A stretch of DNA of 64,000 nucleotides, taken from NCBI GenBank assembly GCA_947448525.1, contig CANFNV010000002.1, forward strand, positions 1 through 64,000, read 5' to 3'. Below, one piece after another: positions 1 through 11,000 of this stretch. Every line of letters starts with the position of its first letter. Within the stretch, counting starts at the first letter, position 1. The position numbers and the translations under genes were made by a program. This DNA is from Flavobacteriaceae bacterium (GTDB lineage: Bacteria; Bacteroidota; Bacteroidia; Flavobacteriales; Flavobacteriaceae). The notes under the pieces are model-generated. The model was not told the DNA's origin and made no database searches. It saw only the letters and a program-made list of their open reading frames with translations.

Positions 1-321
1 AGTAACGAAGTTTGTTAACATACCACCAGGCCATCTTTCAGTGATGTAAGGCATGTTACAAGCTAATGCTTTTTCTGAAACAATATCTTTTGCTTGTTTT
101 TTGGTAGCTACGAAAAGTATTTTTCTACCTGATGCTGCAATTTTTTTCATAGCTTCTCCAGCTTCTTCAATTTTTGCAGCAGTTTTATATAGATTAATGA
201 TGTGAATACCATTACGTTCCATATAAATGTAAGGAGCCATGTTTGGGTCCCATTTGCGAGTCATGTGTCCAAAATGAACACCTGCTTCTAATAATTCTTT
301 AACGTCAATTTTGTTTGCCAT
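1..321 (-). CDS. rpsB: 30S ribosomal protein S2, partial (C-terminus beyond window edge)
   Basis: Reverse-strand translation begins [47 protein letters not shown]..., the S2 signature; runs off the left edge. Confidence 0.96.
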   Translation of the reverse strand, partial: MANKIDVKELLEAGVHFGHMTRKWDPNMAPYIYMERNGIHIINLYKTAAKIEEAGEAMKKIAASGRKILFVATKKQAKDIVSEKALACNMPYITERWPGGMLTNFVT

Positions 322-527
322 TGTGTAATAGTTTACGTTCCGTGTTATAGCAATGTTCCTTATAGCTTTTGGCTTTTTGGCTTCATTTAGATGCTAAACT
401 AATTCCCTTTATATTTAAGGAATATCGACAACTTTGTTATAAATTCAATTTTAATGTGCTGAACTAATTTCAGCATTTGTTTGTAATAATTCGAGAATCT
501 TGAAAAGATACTGAAACAAGTTCAATA

Positions 528-914
528 TTAACGTTTCGAGAATTGGAATCTCTTTCTCGCTTTTTTCTGTCCGAATTTTTTACGTTCTACCATTCTTGGA
601 TCTCTTGTTAGTAATCCTTCTGGTTTTAAGATAGCTCTGTTTCCTTCGCCAACTTCACACATTACTCTTGCTAAAGCCATTCTTACAGCTTCTGCTTGTC
701 CTGTTGAACCACCACCGTATACATTTACTTTTACGTCAAAGTTGTTTACATTTTCAGTCATTGACATGGGTTGTAATACTTTGTATTGTAAAGTAGCTGT
801 TGGGAAGTAAGTTGCAAATTCTTTTTTGTTTACAGTAATTTTTCCTGTGCCTTCAGTAACATAAACACGTGCAACTGCACATTTTCTTCTACCGATTTTG
901 TGAATAACTCCCAT
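528..914 (-). CDS. rpsI: 30S ribosomal protein S9
   Basis: MGVIHKIGRRKCAVARVYV...GLLTRDPRMVERKKFGQKKARKRFQFSKR. Confidence 0.97.
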   Translation of the reverse strand: MGVIHKIGRRKCAVARVYVTEGTGKITVNKKEFATYFPTATLQYKVLQPMSMTENVNNFDVKVNVYGGGSTGQAEAVRMALARVMCEVGEGNRAILKPEGLLTRDPRMVERKKFGQKKARKRFQFSKR

Positions 915-1369
915 TACTTTAAGTCGTTAAGGTTAACTGTTTTTGGTTGTTGCGCGCCATGTTTGTGCTCAGAACCAACATTTACATCTAAATTACGGAA
1001 TAATTGTGCTCCTAATTTGTTTTTAGGCAACATTCCTTTTACAGCTTTTTCTACTAGTAATGCAGGGTTTTTTTGTTGCATTACTTTAGCAGTTAAACTT
1101 CTTTGTCCACCTGGGTAACCTGTGTGACGAATATATGTTTTTTCGTCAAGTTTGTTTCCAGTTAAATTAATTTTCTCTGAGTTGATAACAATTACGTTAT
1201 CTCCACAGTCAACATGCGGTGAATAACTCGGCTTGTATTTACCTCTTAAAAGCATCGCGACTTTTGAAGCAAAACGACCTAAGTTATGACCATCAGCATC
1301 TACAACAATCCACTGTTTTTCAACGGTAGCTTTGTTGGCAGAAACTGTTTTGTAGCTTAATGCGTCCAT
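914..1369 (-). CDS. rplM: 50S ribosomal protein L13
   Basis: WIVVDADGHNLGRFASKVAMLLRGKYKPSYSPHVDCGDNVIVIN; adjacent to rpsI. Confidence 0.97.
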   Translation of the reverse strand: MDALSYKTVSANKATVEKQWIVVDADGHNLGRFASKVAMLLRGKYKPSYSPHVDCGDNVIVINSEKINLTGNKLDEKTYIRHTGYPGGQRSLTAKVMQQKNPALLVEKAVKGMLPKNKLGAQLFRNLDVNVGSEHKHGAQQPKTVNLNDLK

Positions 1370-1412
1370 AATATTATTTTAATTAAACATTCCATTCCCA
1401 ATTAAGGGAGTG

Positions 1413-1442
1413 CAAAAGTACAATTATTTATTATATATGCAA
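1413..1442 (-). promoter_or_regulatory. Bacteroidetes-type promoter for rplM-rpsI(-rpsB)
   Basis: On the minus strand: TTG-N19-TACTTTTG, matching the -33 TTG / -7 TAnnTTTG consensus, about 45 nt upstream of rplM. Confidence 0.75.
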
Positions 1443-1689
1443 AATTGATTTTGAATTTTAATTACTATTTTGAATTTTAACGTTTTATAAAAAGTAATTT
1501 GATGCTTTATTAGTCTAAATTGCTTAGATAAATTTAGTTGTTTTAAGAGTTCCTTTTACGATGATTGTCAATGAAACTTTTTCTATTTAAAAATAAGAGA
1601 ATGAAAGTGGGGTAATAAAGTACAAAAATGCTCCAATCCATTAGCTACTATAAATTATTTTCCTATTTTTACAACTAAATATTAGTTAG

Positions 1690-2721
1690 ATGAAATTGAA
1701 AGCCACATTAAAACAAATTGCGAAAGAACTTGGAGTTTCTGTATCTACGGTTTCTAAAGCTTTGAATGACAGTCCGGAGATAAGTGAGCCAACAAAAAAT
1801 CGGGTAAAAGAATACGCTAAATTAAAAAACTACAAACCAAATGTTATTGGTTTGAACCTTAAAAATCGCTCTACTAGAACTATAGGTGTGATTATCCCTA
1901 ATATATTGAATTCTTTTTTTGCTAAGGTTTTTACTGGAATCGAGAAAGTAGCTGACGAAAAAGGATATAAAGTGATTACTTGTATTTCAAACGAATCGTT
2001 GGAGAAAGAAATTAGCGCTCTTGAAATGTTGAGTAACGGAACTATTGATGGGTTTATTTTGTCCATTTCTAAAGAAGCGCAAAAACTGCAACAATTTGAT
2101 CATTTTACCTCTATTGTAAATGAAGGCACGCCAATGGTGATGTTTGATCGAATAGCAGACGAAGTAAATTGTGATAAAGTAATTGTTGATGATTTTGATA
2201 GTGCAATAAATGCAACCAATCATTTAATTGATACGGGTTGTAAAAATATAGCTATGTTTTCTACTATAAATCAATTAAGTGTTTCTAATTTAAGATCTCA
2301 GGGGTTTTATAAAGCTTTTGAGCAAAAAGGGTTAAAAGTAAATGAGAACTTAATTATTCTGACCGATAATGTAGAAGAATTTGATGAAAAAATTAATGAC
2401 TTTTTTGATAAAAATGTGATTGATGGTGTTTTTGCATTAGATGAGCATACCGCTACGGGTACAATTAAAATAGGCCTAAGAAAAGGTCTTAAAATACCCG
2501 AAGATCTTTCTGTAATTGGTTTTGCTGATGGCGTTTGGTCAAGAAGAATGACGCCAAGTTTATCTACGGTTAGTCAACACGGACCAGAAATTGGAGAAGT
2601 AGCCACAAAAATGCTTATTGAAAAACTAGAAAGTAAAGACGAAATATACAACCACACAACTACAATTATAAAAACAGAATTGAGACAGCGGGATTCCACA
2701 AGAAAAATACTAAAAAAGTAG
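1690..2721 (+). CDS. LacI/GalR-family transcriptional regulator
   Basis: N-terminal HTH TLKQIAKELGVSVSTVSKALNDSPEISEPTKNRV plus periplasmic-binding-like domain (IGVIIPNILNSFF...LSVIGFADGVWSRRMTPSLSTV). Confidence 0.93.
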   Translation: MKLKATLKQIAKELGVSVSTVSKALNDSPEISEPTKNRVKEYAKLKNYKPNVIGLNLKNRSTRTIGVIIPNILNSFFAKVFTGIEKVADEKGYKVITCISNESLEKEISALEMLSNGTIDGFILSISKEAQKLQQFDHFTSIVNEGTPMVMFDRIADEVNCDKVIVDDFDSAINATNHLIDTGCKNIAMFSTINQLSVSNLRSQGFYKAFEQKGLKVNENLIILTDNVEEFDEKINDFFDKNVIDGVFALDEHTATGTIKIGLRKGLKIPEDLSVIGFADGVWSRRMTPSLSTVSQHGPEIGEVATKMLIEKLESKDEIYNHTTTIIKTELRQRDSTRKILKK

Positions 2722-2736
2722 CTTAATGTTCCTTTT

Positions 2737-5586
2737 TTAATGGGCTTCCAACCAATTCTTACCTATACCAATCTCAACGTCTAATGGGACATCCAATTTG
2801 AAGGCGTTTTCCATTTCGTGCTTAATCATAGGTTTTATTGTTTCTAATTCTGAGTTGTGAACATCAAAAACAAGCTCATCATGGACTTGCAACAACATTT
2901 TCGATTTCCAATTTTCAGAGGTTAGCTTTTTATGAATGTTAATCATGGCTATTTTGATAATATCAGCTGCAGATCCTTGAATTGGTGCGTTAACGGCATT
3001 TCGTTCCGCACCACTTTTTACCATCATATTAGCTGAATTGATATCTTTAAGATAACGTCTTCTTCCTAAAACCGTTTGCACATAACCATTTTCTCTAGCA
3101 AAGTCAACTTGGTTACTCATGTATGATTTTAGTTTTGGATAGGTTGCATAATAGGCGTCAATTAACTCAGCACTTTCTTTACGCGAAAGCGATGTTTGAT
3201 TGGAAAGTCCAAATGCCGAAACCCCATAAATTATTCCGAAATTCACGGTTTTAGCATTACTACGTTGTTCTTTAGTCACTTCGTCTAAAGGCACATTAAA
3301 TACTTTTGCGGCCGTACTTCTATGAATATCTTCGTTATTTTGAAAGGCTTTGATCATATTCTCTTCGCCTGAAAGTGCTGCTATGATTCGCAATTCTATT
3401 TGAGAATAATCGGCAGATAATAAGGTATAATTTTCATCTCGAGCAATAAATGCTTTTCGAATTAATCGTCCTCTTTCGGTACGAATCGGAATGTTTTGCA
3501 AATTCGGATTGTTGGAACTCAATCGCCCGGTTGCAGCAACGGTTTGCATATAATCGGTATGCACCCGTCCTGTTTTTTTATCCACTTGATTGGGTAAGGC
3601 ATCTATATAGGTACTTTGTAATTTCACCATTTGACGCCAATCCAAAATATCTTTTACTATGGGATTATCATTAGCTAAATAACTTAAAATTTCTTCGCCA
3701 GTAGCATATTGACCCGTTTTGGTTTTCTTTTGTTTGGTTCCGCCAATTTTCATTTTATCAAATAAAACGTCGCCCAATTGTTTTGGGGATGCCAAATTGA
3801 ATTTTTCGCCAGCGGTTTCATAGATTTTTTGTTCTAATGAAGCGCTTTCTTTCGCCATTACTACCGACATTTCTTTTAAGAAAGGAACATCAAGATTGAT
3901 GCCTTCCAATTCCATGGCGGCTAAAACAGGTATTAGTGGTATTTCGATTTCATCAAACAAGTTTTTGGTTTCAGCTTTATCAAGAATCGGACTGAAATTT
4001 TGTTTTAATTGGTACGTAATATCGGCATCTTCAGCAGCATATTCTTTAATTTCTTCTAAAGAAACGTCGCGCATCGATTTTTGATTTTTTCCTTTTTTGC
4101 CAATCAAATCTTCAATTGATTTAGGAGAATATTTCAAATAGGTTTCCGATAAAACGTCCATATTGTGTCGCATGTCTGGATTTATCAAATAATGTGCAAT
4201 CATCGTATCAAATAATTTTCCTTTAATTGCAACGGCATAATGCCACAGAATTTTTAAATCGTATTTGATATTCTGACCAATTTTTTCAATAGCTTCATTT
4301 TCAAAAAACGGCTTGAATTTATCTATTAAAATTTGGGCTTCATCTTGATTTTCGGGAAACGGAACGTAAAATGCTTTTCCTTTTTCAAACGAAAATGACA
4401 TTCCAACAAGTTCGGCATTTAATGCGTCTATTCCAGTAGTTTCTGTATCAAAACATACCGAAGTTTGATTCATTAAATTTTGTAATAACAATTTTACTGG
4501 GAAATCACCTTGAATAATTTGATAAAAATGTTCGGTGTTTTCTATCGTTGCATAATGCGAGTTGGTTTTTAATTCTCCGTTTTCTTCATCCGAAAATCCG
4601 AATAAATCAAATTGCTCTTCGTTGGATTTTTTGGTTGGTTTTTTCTGAATTTGATCTTTATCATTGTTATTGCCATTGGTGTCAATTTCATCGTATTCTT
4701 TTCCAGTTCCAAAATACTTATCAAACTGTGCTTTCATTTGACGAAATTCCAACTCTTGAAACAAAGCATCCGTTTTTTCTACATCGGGTTTCGATAATTC
4801 ATAATCATTGGCGTCAAAGATAACGGGGCAATCAAGTAGAATGGTGGCTAATTTTTTAGACAATATTCCTAGTTCAGCATTGGCTTCAATTTTATCTTTA
4901 ATGGCACCCTTTAGCTGGTGCGTATTGGCAAGAAGATTTTCCATCGAACCAAATTCTGCTAAAAATTTCTTAGCCGTTTTTTCACCAACACCAGGCAAAC
5001 CCGGAATATTATCGGCGGCATCGCCCATCATTCCTAAGAAATCTATCACTTGTAATGGATTGGTAATCTCAAATTTTTCTAATACTTCGGAAACTCCCCA
5101 AATTTCAATTTCATTGCCCATTCGAGCCGGTTTGTACATGAAAATATTTTCGGAAACCAATTGCGCAAAATCCTTATCGGGAGTCACCATAAACACTTTA
5201 AAACCTTCTTTTTCGGCTTGTTTAGCTAATGTTCCTATCAAATCATCGGCTTCAAAACCCGCTTTTTCGATAATCGGAATGTGCATCGCTTTCAACAATT
5301 CTTGAATGTAAGGTACGGCAATTTTAATGGCTTCTGGAGTTTCGTCACGATGGGCTTTGTATTCTTGATACATTTCATAACGATAATCGCTTCCTCCTTT
5401 GTCAAATGCTACGGCCAAGTGATCTGGTTTTTCACGTTTGATTACGTCCATTAAAGCGTTCATAAATCCCATAATGGCAGAAGTATCCATGCCTTTCGAA
5501 TTGATTCTTGGATTTTTTATAAAGGCAAAATAACCTCTAAATATTAATGCATAGGCGTCTAGAAGGTAAAGGCGTTTTTGTGACAT
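2737..5586 (-). CDS. polA: DNA polymerase I
   Basis: 949 aa; 5'-3' exo domain, 3'-5' exo motif (CFDTETTGIDAL), polymerase motifs (SADYSQIELRIIAALSGEENM, LLQVHDELVFDV). Confidence 0.97.
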   Translation of the reverse strand: MSQKRLYLLDAYALIFRGYFAFIKNPRINSKGMDTSAIMGFMNALMDVIKREKPDHLAVAFDKGGSDYRYEMYQEYKAHRDETPEAIKIAVPYIQELLKAMHIPIIEKAGFEADDLIGTLAKQAEKEGFKVFMVTPDKDFAQLVSENIFMYKPARMGNEIEIWGVSEVLEKFEITNPLQVIDFLGMMGDAADNIPGLPGVGEKTAKKFLAEFGSMENLLANTHQLKGAIKDKIEANAELGILSKKLATILLDCPVIFDANDYELSKPDVEKTDALFQELEFRQMKAQFDKYFGTGKEYDEIDTNGNNNDKDQIQKKPTKKSNEEQFDLFGFSDEENGELKTNSHYATIENTEHFYQIIQGDFPVKLLLQNLMNQTSVCFDTETTGIDALNAELVGMSFSFEKGKAFYVPFPENQDEAQILIDKFKPFFENEAIEKIGQNIKYDLKILWHYAVAIKGKLFDTMIAHYLINPDMRHNMDVLSETYLKYSPKSIEDLIGKKGKNQKSMRDVSLEEIKEYAAEDADITYQLKQNFSPILDKAETKNLFDEIEIPLIPVLAAMELEGINLDVPFLKEMSVVMAKESASLEQKIYETAGEKFNLASPKQLGDVLFDKMKIGGTKQKKTKTGQYATGEEILSYLANDNPIVKDILDWRQMVKLQSTYIDALPNQVDKKTGRVHTDYMQTVAATGRLSSNNPNLQNIPIRTERGRLIRKAFIARDENYTLLSADYSQIELRIIAALSGEENMIKAFQNNEDIHRSTAAKVFNVPLDEVTKEQRSNAKTVNFGIIYGVSAFGLSNQTSLSRKESAELIDAYYATYPKLKSYMSNQVDFARENGYVQTVLGRRRYLKDINSANMMVKSGAERNAVNAPIQGSAADIIKIAMINIHKKLTSENWKSKMLLQVHDELVFDVHNSELETIKPMIKHEMENAFKLDVPLDVEIGIGKNWLEAH

Positions 5587-5731
5587 ATAGTATTTTTATA
5601 AAGCGTAAAAATAGAGAAACTTTCAAAAAGAAACATTCGTTTTTTAAATAGAATTTAAATGATTGTTAAAATATATTTAACACTATCAATTGACATAAAG
5701 TTTCTTCGTTAATTTGTTAAAAATTTGATTG

Positions 5732-6964
5732 ATGGCATTACGTTTAATAATTTTCTTTGGAATCATAGCATTGATAGAACTTTATGCTTTTCAAGCTGTA
5801 AAAACATTTACTAAAGTACGATGGGTTTTGATAGCTTATGTCATTATTTCATTAGCAACAATTGCATTTATTGCTTATCAGTTTACAAAATTTGACAGAA
5901 GTGTGGGTCAAACCAAAATGACAATGATAACATTAGGATTGGTATTGTTGGTTTTGATTCCAAAATTAATTTTGACTTTAGTTTTGTTTTTAGAAGATGT
6001 TTTCAGAATTGTATCGGGAACTATTGCTAAAATTTCAGGAAGTACAACCGCTTCTTTTATTCCTGAACGAAGAAAATTTGTAAGCCAAATTGCACTAGGA
6101 ATAGCTGCAATTCCATTCACATCATTAATTTATGGAATGACTTTTGGAAAATACAATTACAAAGTCATCAAACAACAAATCTTCTTTCCGAATTTACCCG
6201 ATGCTTTTGATGGATTTAAAATCACACAAATATCGGACGTGCACAGCGGTAGTTTTGACAATCCGGAGAAGATAAATTATGCTATCGATTTAATCAATGA
6301 GCAAGAAGCCGATATGATTTTGTTTACGGGTGATATTGTCAATACACATGCTAAAGAAATGTTGCCTTGGATTGAAACGTTTAATCGAATTAAGAAATAC
6401 GAACACGGTAAATTCTCTGTTTTAGGAAACCACGATTATGGGGAGTATGTTGATTGGAAAACGGAAGCTGATAAAGCAAAAAATTTTCAAAATATAAAGA
6501 GTTTGTATGGAAAAATAGGATTTAATTTGATGTTGAACGAACACACATACATTCAAAAAGGGGAGGAAAAAATTGCTTTGGTTGGCGTAGAAAATTGGGG
6601 TGTAAAATTCAAAAAAGCAGGTGATTTAAACAAAGCTTCTGAAGGATTGAGTAAAGAAGAATTTAAAATTATAATGAGTCACGACCCAAGCCATTGGGAT
6701 GCAGAAGTAAAAAATCATGCTAAAGATTTTCATTTAATGCTTTCGGGTCATACACACGGATTGCAATTTGGTATAGAAATTCCAGGATTTTTCAAGTGGA
6801 GTCCCGCACAATATGTCTATAATCAATGGGCGGGATTGTATGAAAAAGCTGGAAAATACATCTATGTAAATCGCGGTTTTGGATTTCATGCCTATCCTGG
6901 CAGAGTCGGAATTATGCCTGAGATAACCGTAATTGAACTAAAAAAAGGGAAAAGTGTAGTATAA
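5732..6964 (+). CDS. Membrane-anchored metallophosphoesterase
   Basis: N-terminal TM segments, then TQISDVHSG...FTGDIVNTHA...VLGNHDYGEY...LSGHTHGLQFG; the ORF track starts 3 nt earlier at TTG, ATG at 5732 preferred. Confidence 0.9.
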   Translation: MALRLIIFFGIIALIELYAFQAVKTFTKVRWVLIAYVIISLATIAFIAYQFTKFDRSVGQTKMTMITLGLVLLVLIPKLILTLVLFLEDVFRIVSGTIAKISGSTTASFIPERRKFVSQIALGIAAIPFTSLIYGMTFGKYNYKVIKQQIFFPNLPDAFDGFKITQISDVHSGSFDNPEKINYAIDLINEQEADMILFTGDIVNTHAKEMLPWIETFNRIKKYEHGKFSVLGNHDYGEYVDWKTEADKAKNFQNIKSLYGKIGFNLMLNEHTYIQKGEEKIALVGVENWGVKFKKAGDLNKASEGLSKEEFKIIMSHDPSHWDAEVKNHAKDFHLMLSGHTHGLQFGIEIPGFFKWSPAQYVYNQWAGLYEKAGKYIYVNRGFGFHAYPGRVGIMPEITVIELKKGKSVV

Positions 6965-7036
6965 TCGGTTAAATGTGCTACATTTGTATTGTAATATTTC
7001 TTTTTTTAGCTAAATAAAATAAAATATTTTGGTTTT

Positions 7037-7333
7037 ATGTCAAAATTTGGAGAACTTATAAATGCTCAAGTTCCTGTGTTAATTGACTTTTACACAGAAT
7101 GGAACGAATCATCGGTTATCATGCATCCTGTAATCAGAGATGTTGCTGCAGCTCTTGGTGACAAAGCAAAAGTAATTAAAATTGATGTGGATAAAAATCA
7201 GGAATTAGCAGAAGCACTTCGTATAAAAGGTCTTCCTACACTTATGATTTATAAAGAAGGTCAAATGGTTTGGAGGCAATCGGGTGAATTAGACGCTAAT
7301 ACCATTATTGGTTTGGTTCAAGAACAGGTTTAA
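7037..7333 (+). CDS. Thioredoxin-family protein lacking the CxxC motif
   Basis: 98 aa thioredoxin-like fold (VLIDFYTEWNESSVIMHPVIRDVA...IKIDVDKNQELAEALRIKGLPTLMIYKEGQMVWRQSG); active-site position reads WNESS. Confidence 0.85.
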   Translation: MSKFGELINAQVPVLIDFYTEWNESSVIMHPVIRDVAAALGDKAKVIKIDVDKNQELAEALRIKGLPTLMIYKEGQMVWRQSGELDANTIIGLVQEQV

Positions 7334-7962
7334 TCGATCCTATCACAGGTAAAACCTTTTTCTTTCAAAAATTTTAATGTTCTTGGCAATGTATATTCCA
7401 AGTTTCTAAAAGCTTTTTGGCTGTCGTGAAAAACGATTATGCTTCCTGACGTGACATTTTTAAGTACATTCTCTAAACATTTCTGTGGTGAATATGTAGT
7501 GTCAAAATCTCGACTTAAAACATCCCACATAATTATCTTGTACCCTAATTTTCTTAATTTCATTGATTTAGATACTGAAACTTTGCCATAAGGCGGTCTA
7601 AAAAGTGTACCTGTTGAATGCTCTAAAATTATCTTTTGACAAGATTCAACTTCATTTAAATAGTCTCTATTTGGAGTTTTCCATCCATTAATATGATTAA
7701 AAGTATGATTTCCAACAGAATGATTTTCGGTAATGACTTTTTTAAAAATTTCAGGATATTTAGTAATATTATTACCTATACAAAAAAAAGTGGCTTTGGC
7801 ATTATACGATTTCAGTTGTGCTAATGTCCATTCTGTTATTTCGGGAGTTGGACCATCATCAAAGGTTAAATAGACCTTATTATCATTGTTAGGAATGTTC
7901 CAAACATAATTTGAAAACAACTTTTTAATTGACCAATGTGTTTTTACCCAATGCAAATTCAT
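7330..7962 (-). CDS. Polysaccharide deacetylase family protein (CE4/NodB-like)
   Basis: VYLTFDDGPTPEITEWTL...SVGNHTFNH...FRPPYGKVS...IIMWDVLSRDFD. Confidence 0.93.
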   Translation of the reverse strand: MNLHWVKTHWSIKKLFSNYVWNIPNNDNKVYLTFDDGPTPEITEWTLAQLKSYNAKATFFCIGNNITKYPEIFKKVITENHSVGNHTFNHINGWKTPNRDYLNEVESCQKIILEHSTGTLFRPPYGKVSVSKSMKLRKLGYKIIMWDVLSRDFDTTYSPQKCLENVLKNVTSGSIIVFHDSQKAFRNLEYTLPRTLKFLKEKGFTCDRID

Positions 7963-8031
7963 AAATCAAAAGTAAATAAAAAAGTGCCAATAAATAAAAT
8001 CATTGGCACTTTACTATATTTAAAAAACTAA

Positions 8032-11000
8032 TTATTCATTTTCTCTATCGAAACGTGGAAAACGGTTGTTATAGGAGTTAAATTGGCCTCTATTAGCATT
8101 ATAAAACTCTATATCACCTTCTTTTTTCATCACTTTCAATAAACTTCTATACCGTTCTATTGCTGTTACAATATCGGTTGCCATAAATGTTTGGTCAGAA
8201 GATTTGAATGTGCTGAAATATTTAAGTTCTTCTTTGTATTTGGTCATTAATTTTTTAATCAATTCTCTTGCTTTAACTTTTTCACCAATTTCATAATACC
8301 CTGATGCAAATGGTTCTAGAGTTAAGTAATACCCATAATAATCAATTGGTGTTTTAGCTAAAGCCAAATCGATAACTTTTTTAGCTTTTTGATTTTTCCC
8401 TTCCGCGATTAATTCAGTCATCAATCTTGATAAATTGGTTCGATAAGAAATAGCGTTTCTTCTAGTTTCTGGGTCGTGATAAATTTTTGTGCTTTCGCCA
8501 TTACCCCATTCCCATTTCATGGCAAGATTGTACATTTTTTCGGTATCCAATTGTCCCATATCTGGATAATCATCTTCGTTTACTTTGGTTTTAATAGGCA
8601 CTAATTTATAAACCATTCCATCCATTTGAAGGTAATCTTTCATCCATAAATAATCGTCATCACCAAAACTTCCTGGACTGAAATAGATTGGGCGCTTCCA
8701 ATTGTTGTTGTTTAAAATATCAAACATAATCAATCGGTTTTTGTATAAAGCACCGCCCTTAATATCAATATCTATAAAAGGAACTATAGAGTCATTTTGA
8801 GCTGGATTAACAATCTTACTTGCTATAACAGCTGATTTATCTATTGGGAATCTCACTTTATTGGTTGGAAAGAAATTAAGTCGGTGGCCACTTTGCATTT
8901 CTACTTGCGATAGCGTATCTTCTCTTTTCGCAAAGTTTATAAAGTCTTTAAGTTGCCATCTGCTTTCTACTTTTTTGTTGAAAATTATCGCGTCTCTATT
9001 GTCTGCAACATACAGTTTATGGGCAAATGAAATGGGTAAACCGTCCGATTTATAAGTTTTCATTTTCATTTGATCAATATACCAATCGGTCATTAACAAA
9101 CTGGTATTTACAATTTTTACATCCGTTCTATAACCTTCTATTTCTTGAGCGTACCATAGCGGGAACGTATCATTATCACCAATGGTAAATAGAATTCCGT
9201 TTTGATCGCAAGAAGCAAGGTAGTTTTTTGCCATGGCAATTGCAGTATATCTGCCAGAACGGTCATGGTCATCCCAATTTTGAGAAGCCATTAAAACCGG
9301 AGCCGCTAATAAACATGAAGCAATTACCGCTGGACCTACAATTTTGGAAGCCACTTTTTCTTTAATCATTTCATAAATGGCATAGACACCAAATCCAATC
9401 CAAATGGCAAACACATAGAACGAACCTACTAAAGCATAATCTCTTTCACGTGGTTCAAAAGGCCTTTCATTTAGATAAATTTTTAGGGCTAAACCAGTAA
9501 ATAAGAATAATGCCAATAAAACATAAAAGCTTTTCAAGTCTCTTTGCGCATGATACATCAGTCCAATTAAACCTAAAAAGAAAGGTAAAAAGTAATACAG
9601 GTTTCTGCCTTTGTTATTTAAAATATCCTGTGTTAGATTGTCTTGAGAACCCAAATGAATTTGATCAATAGCCTTGATTCCGCTGAGCCAGTTTCCATCA
9701 AGATTGTCATATCTTCCTTGATTGTCATTTTGTCTTCCAACGAAATTCCAAAGTAAATAACGCCCATACATATAACCAAATTGATATTCGACCATAAAAC
9801 TCAAATTACTCCAAACTGAGGGCTTTTCAACATCTAAATAATCGCCATATGCTTTCAAGAAGGAAACATAGCCATCGTTATCTATTTTCCCAGAAGCATA
9901 GGCTTGTCTAAACTCAGCCACAACATTTGTAAGTTCTTTCTCTTCTGAATAATCTGATTTTATTTTAAATTGTGGCACTCCCGTGAAATTAATATATCCA
10001 GGAATATTGTCGGTACTCCACATTCTTGGTAAAATTGCTTTATGAACGTCATCGGTATTTTGCTCAGCATTTTTGAATTCATTTACAATTTCATATTTGC
10101 CAGTTTTGTCGTTTCTTTCGTAGTTGGGTGATTTATCCAGATACGGATTGTCTGGGTCTAATCCGGCAAATTCATCCGTATATTGAGGTCCATAAAACAA
10201 TGGATTCACGCCATATTGTTCTCTATTATAATAGGCCAAAACTTCAGCAGCATCAGAAGGTTTATTTTCATTAATCGGGGTATTGGCGTTGGCACGAATA
10301 GGCAACATCATCCAAGTTGAAAATCCAATCAAAACAAACAGAATACATAATAATATAGTATTTAATGTGGGATGGTTTTTTGCTCTGGTATAGTGTAATC
10401 CAAAATAAAAAAAGGCAATAATAAAAAGTAATGAAAATATAGTTCCCGAATTAAATGGCAAGCCCATACTGTTTACCATAAAAATTTCTGTTTTTCCGAA
10501 GAAAGCCAATGTATTTGGCAACAAAAGCTTGAATATAAAAAGCAAAACGGCTACAATAATTATGTTCGCTAAGATGAAATTTTTAACCGTAACTTTTTTA
10601 TAATTTTTAAAGAAATATAAAAATCCAATAGATGGAATGGTTAACAGTGCCATGAAGTGCACTCCGAAGGACAAACCAACCACTAAACTTATTAATAGCA
10701 ACCAACGATTTCCTCTTGGTTCGTGCATTTCTTGCTCCCATCGCAGTCCCAACCACAATAATAATGCAATTAATAACATGGCCATAGCATATACTTCGGC
10801 CTCAACAGCATTGAACCAAAAACTATCTGAAAACGAAAAAGCTAAGGCCCCAACAAAGGAACTCCCTAATATTACGATGCTATTGTCTCTGTTGATTTCG
10901 GTGTAAGATGAAATGATTTTCTTCAATAAAATGGTAGAAGACCAAAACATAAATAATATGGTAAAAGCACTTGAAAACACAGACATCATGTTCACCATTA

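Noticed and set aside
900-1118. 72-aa plus-strand ORF over rplM
   Set aside because: Shadow ORF over a ribosomal protein gene.
4808-5305. 165-aa plus-strand ORF
   Set aside because: Entirely antisense to polA; low-complexity Ser/Lys-rich composition typical of a shadow ORF.
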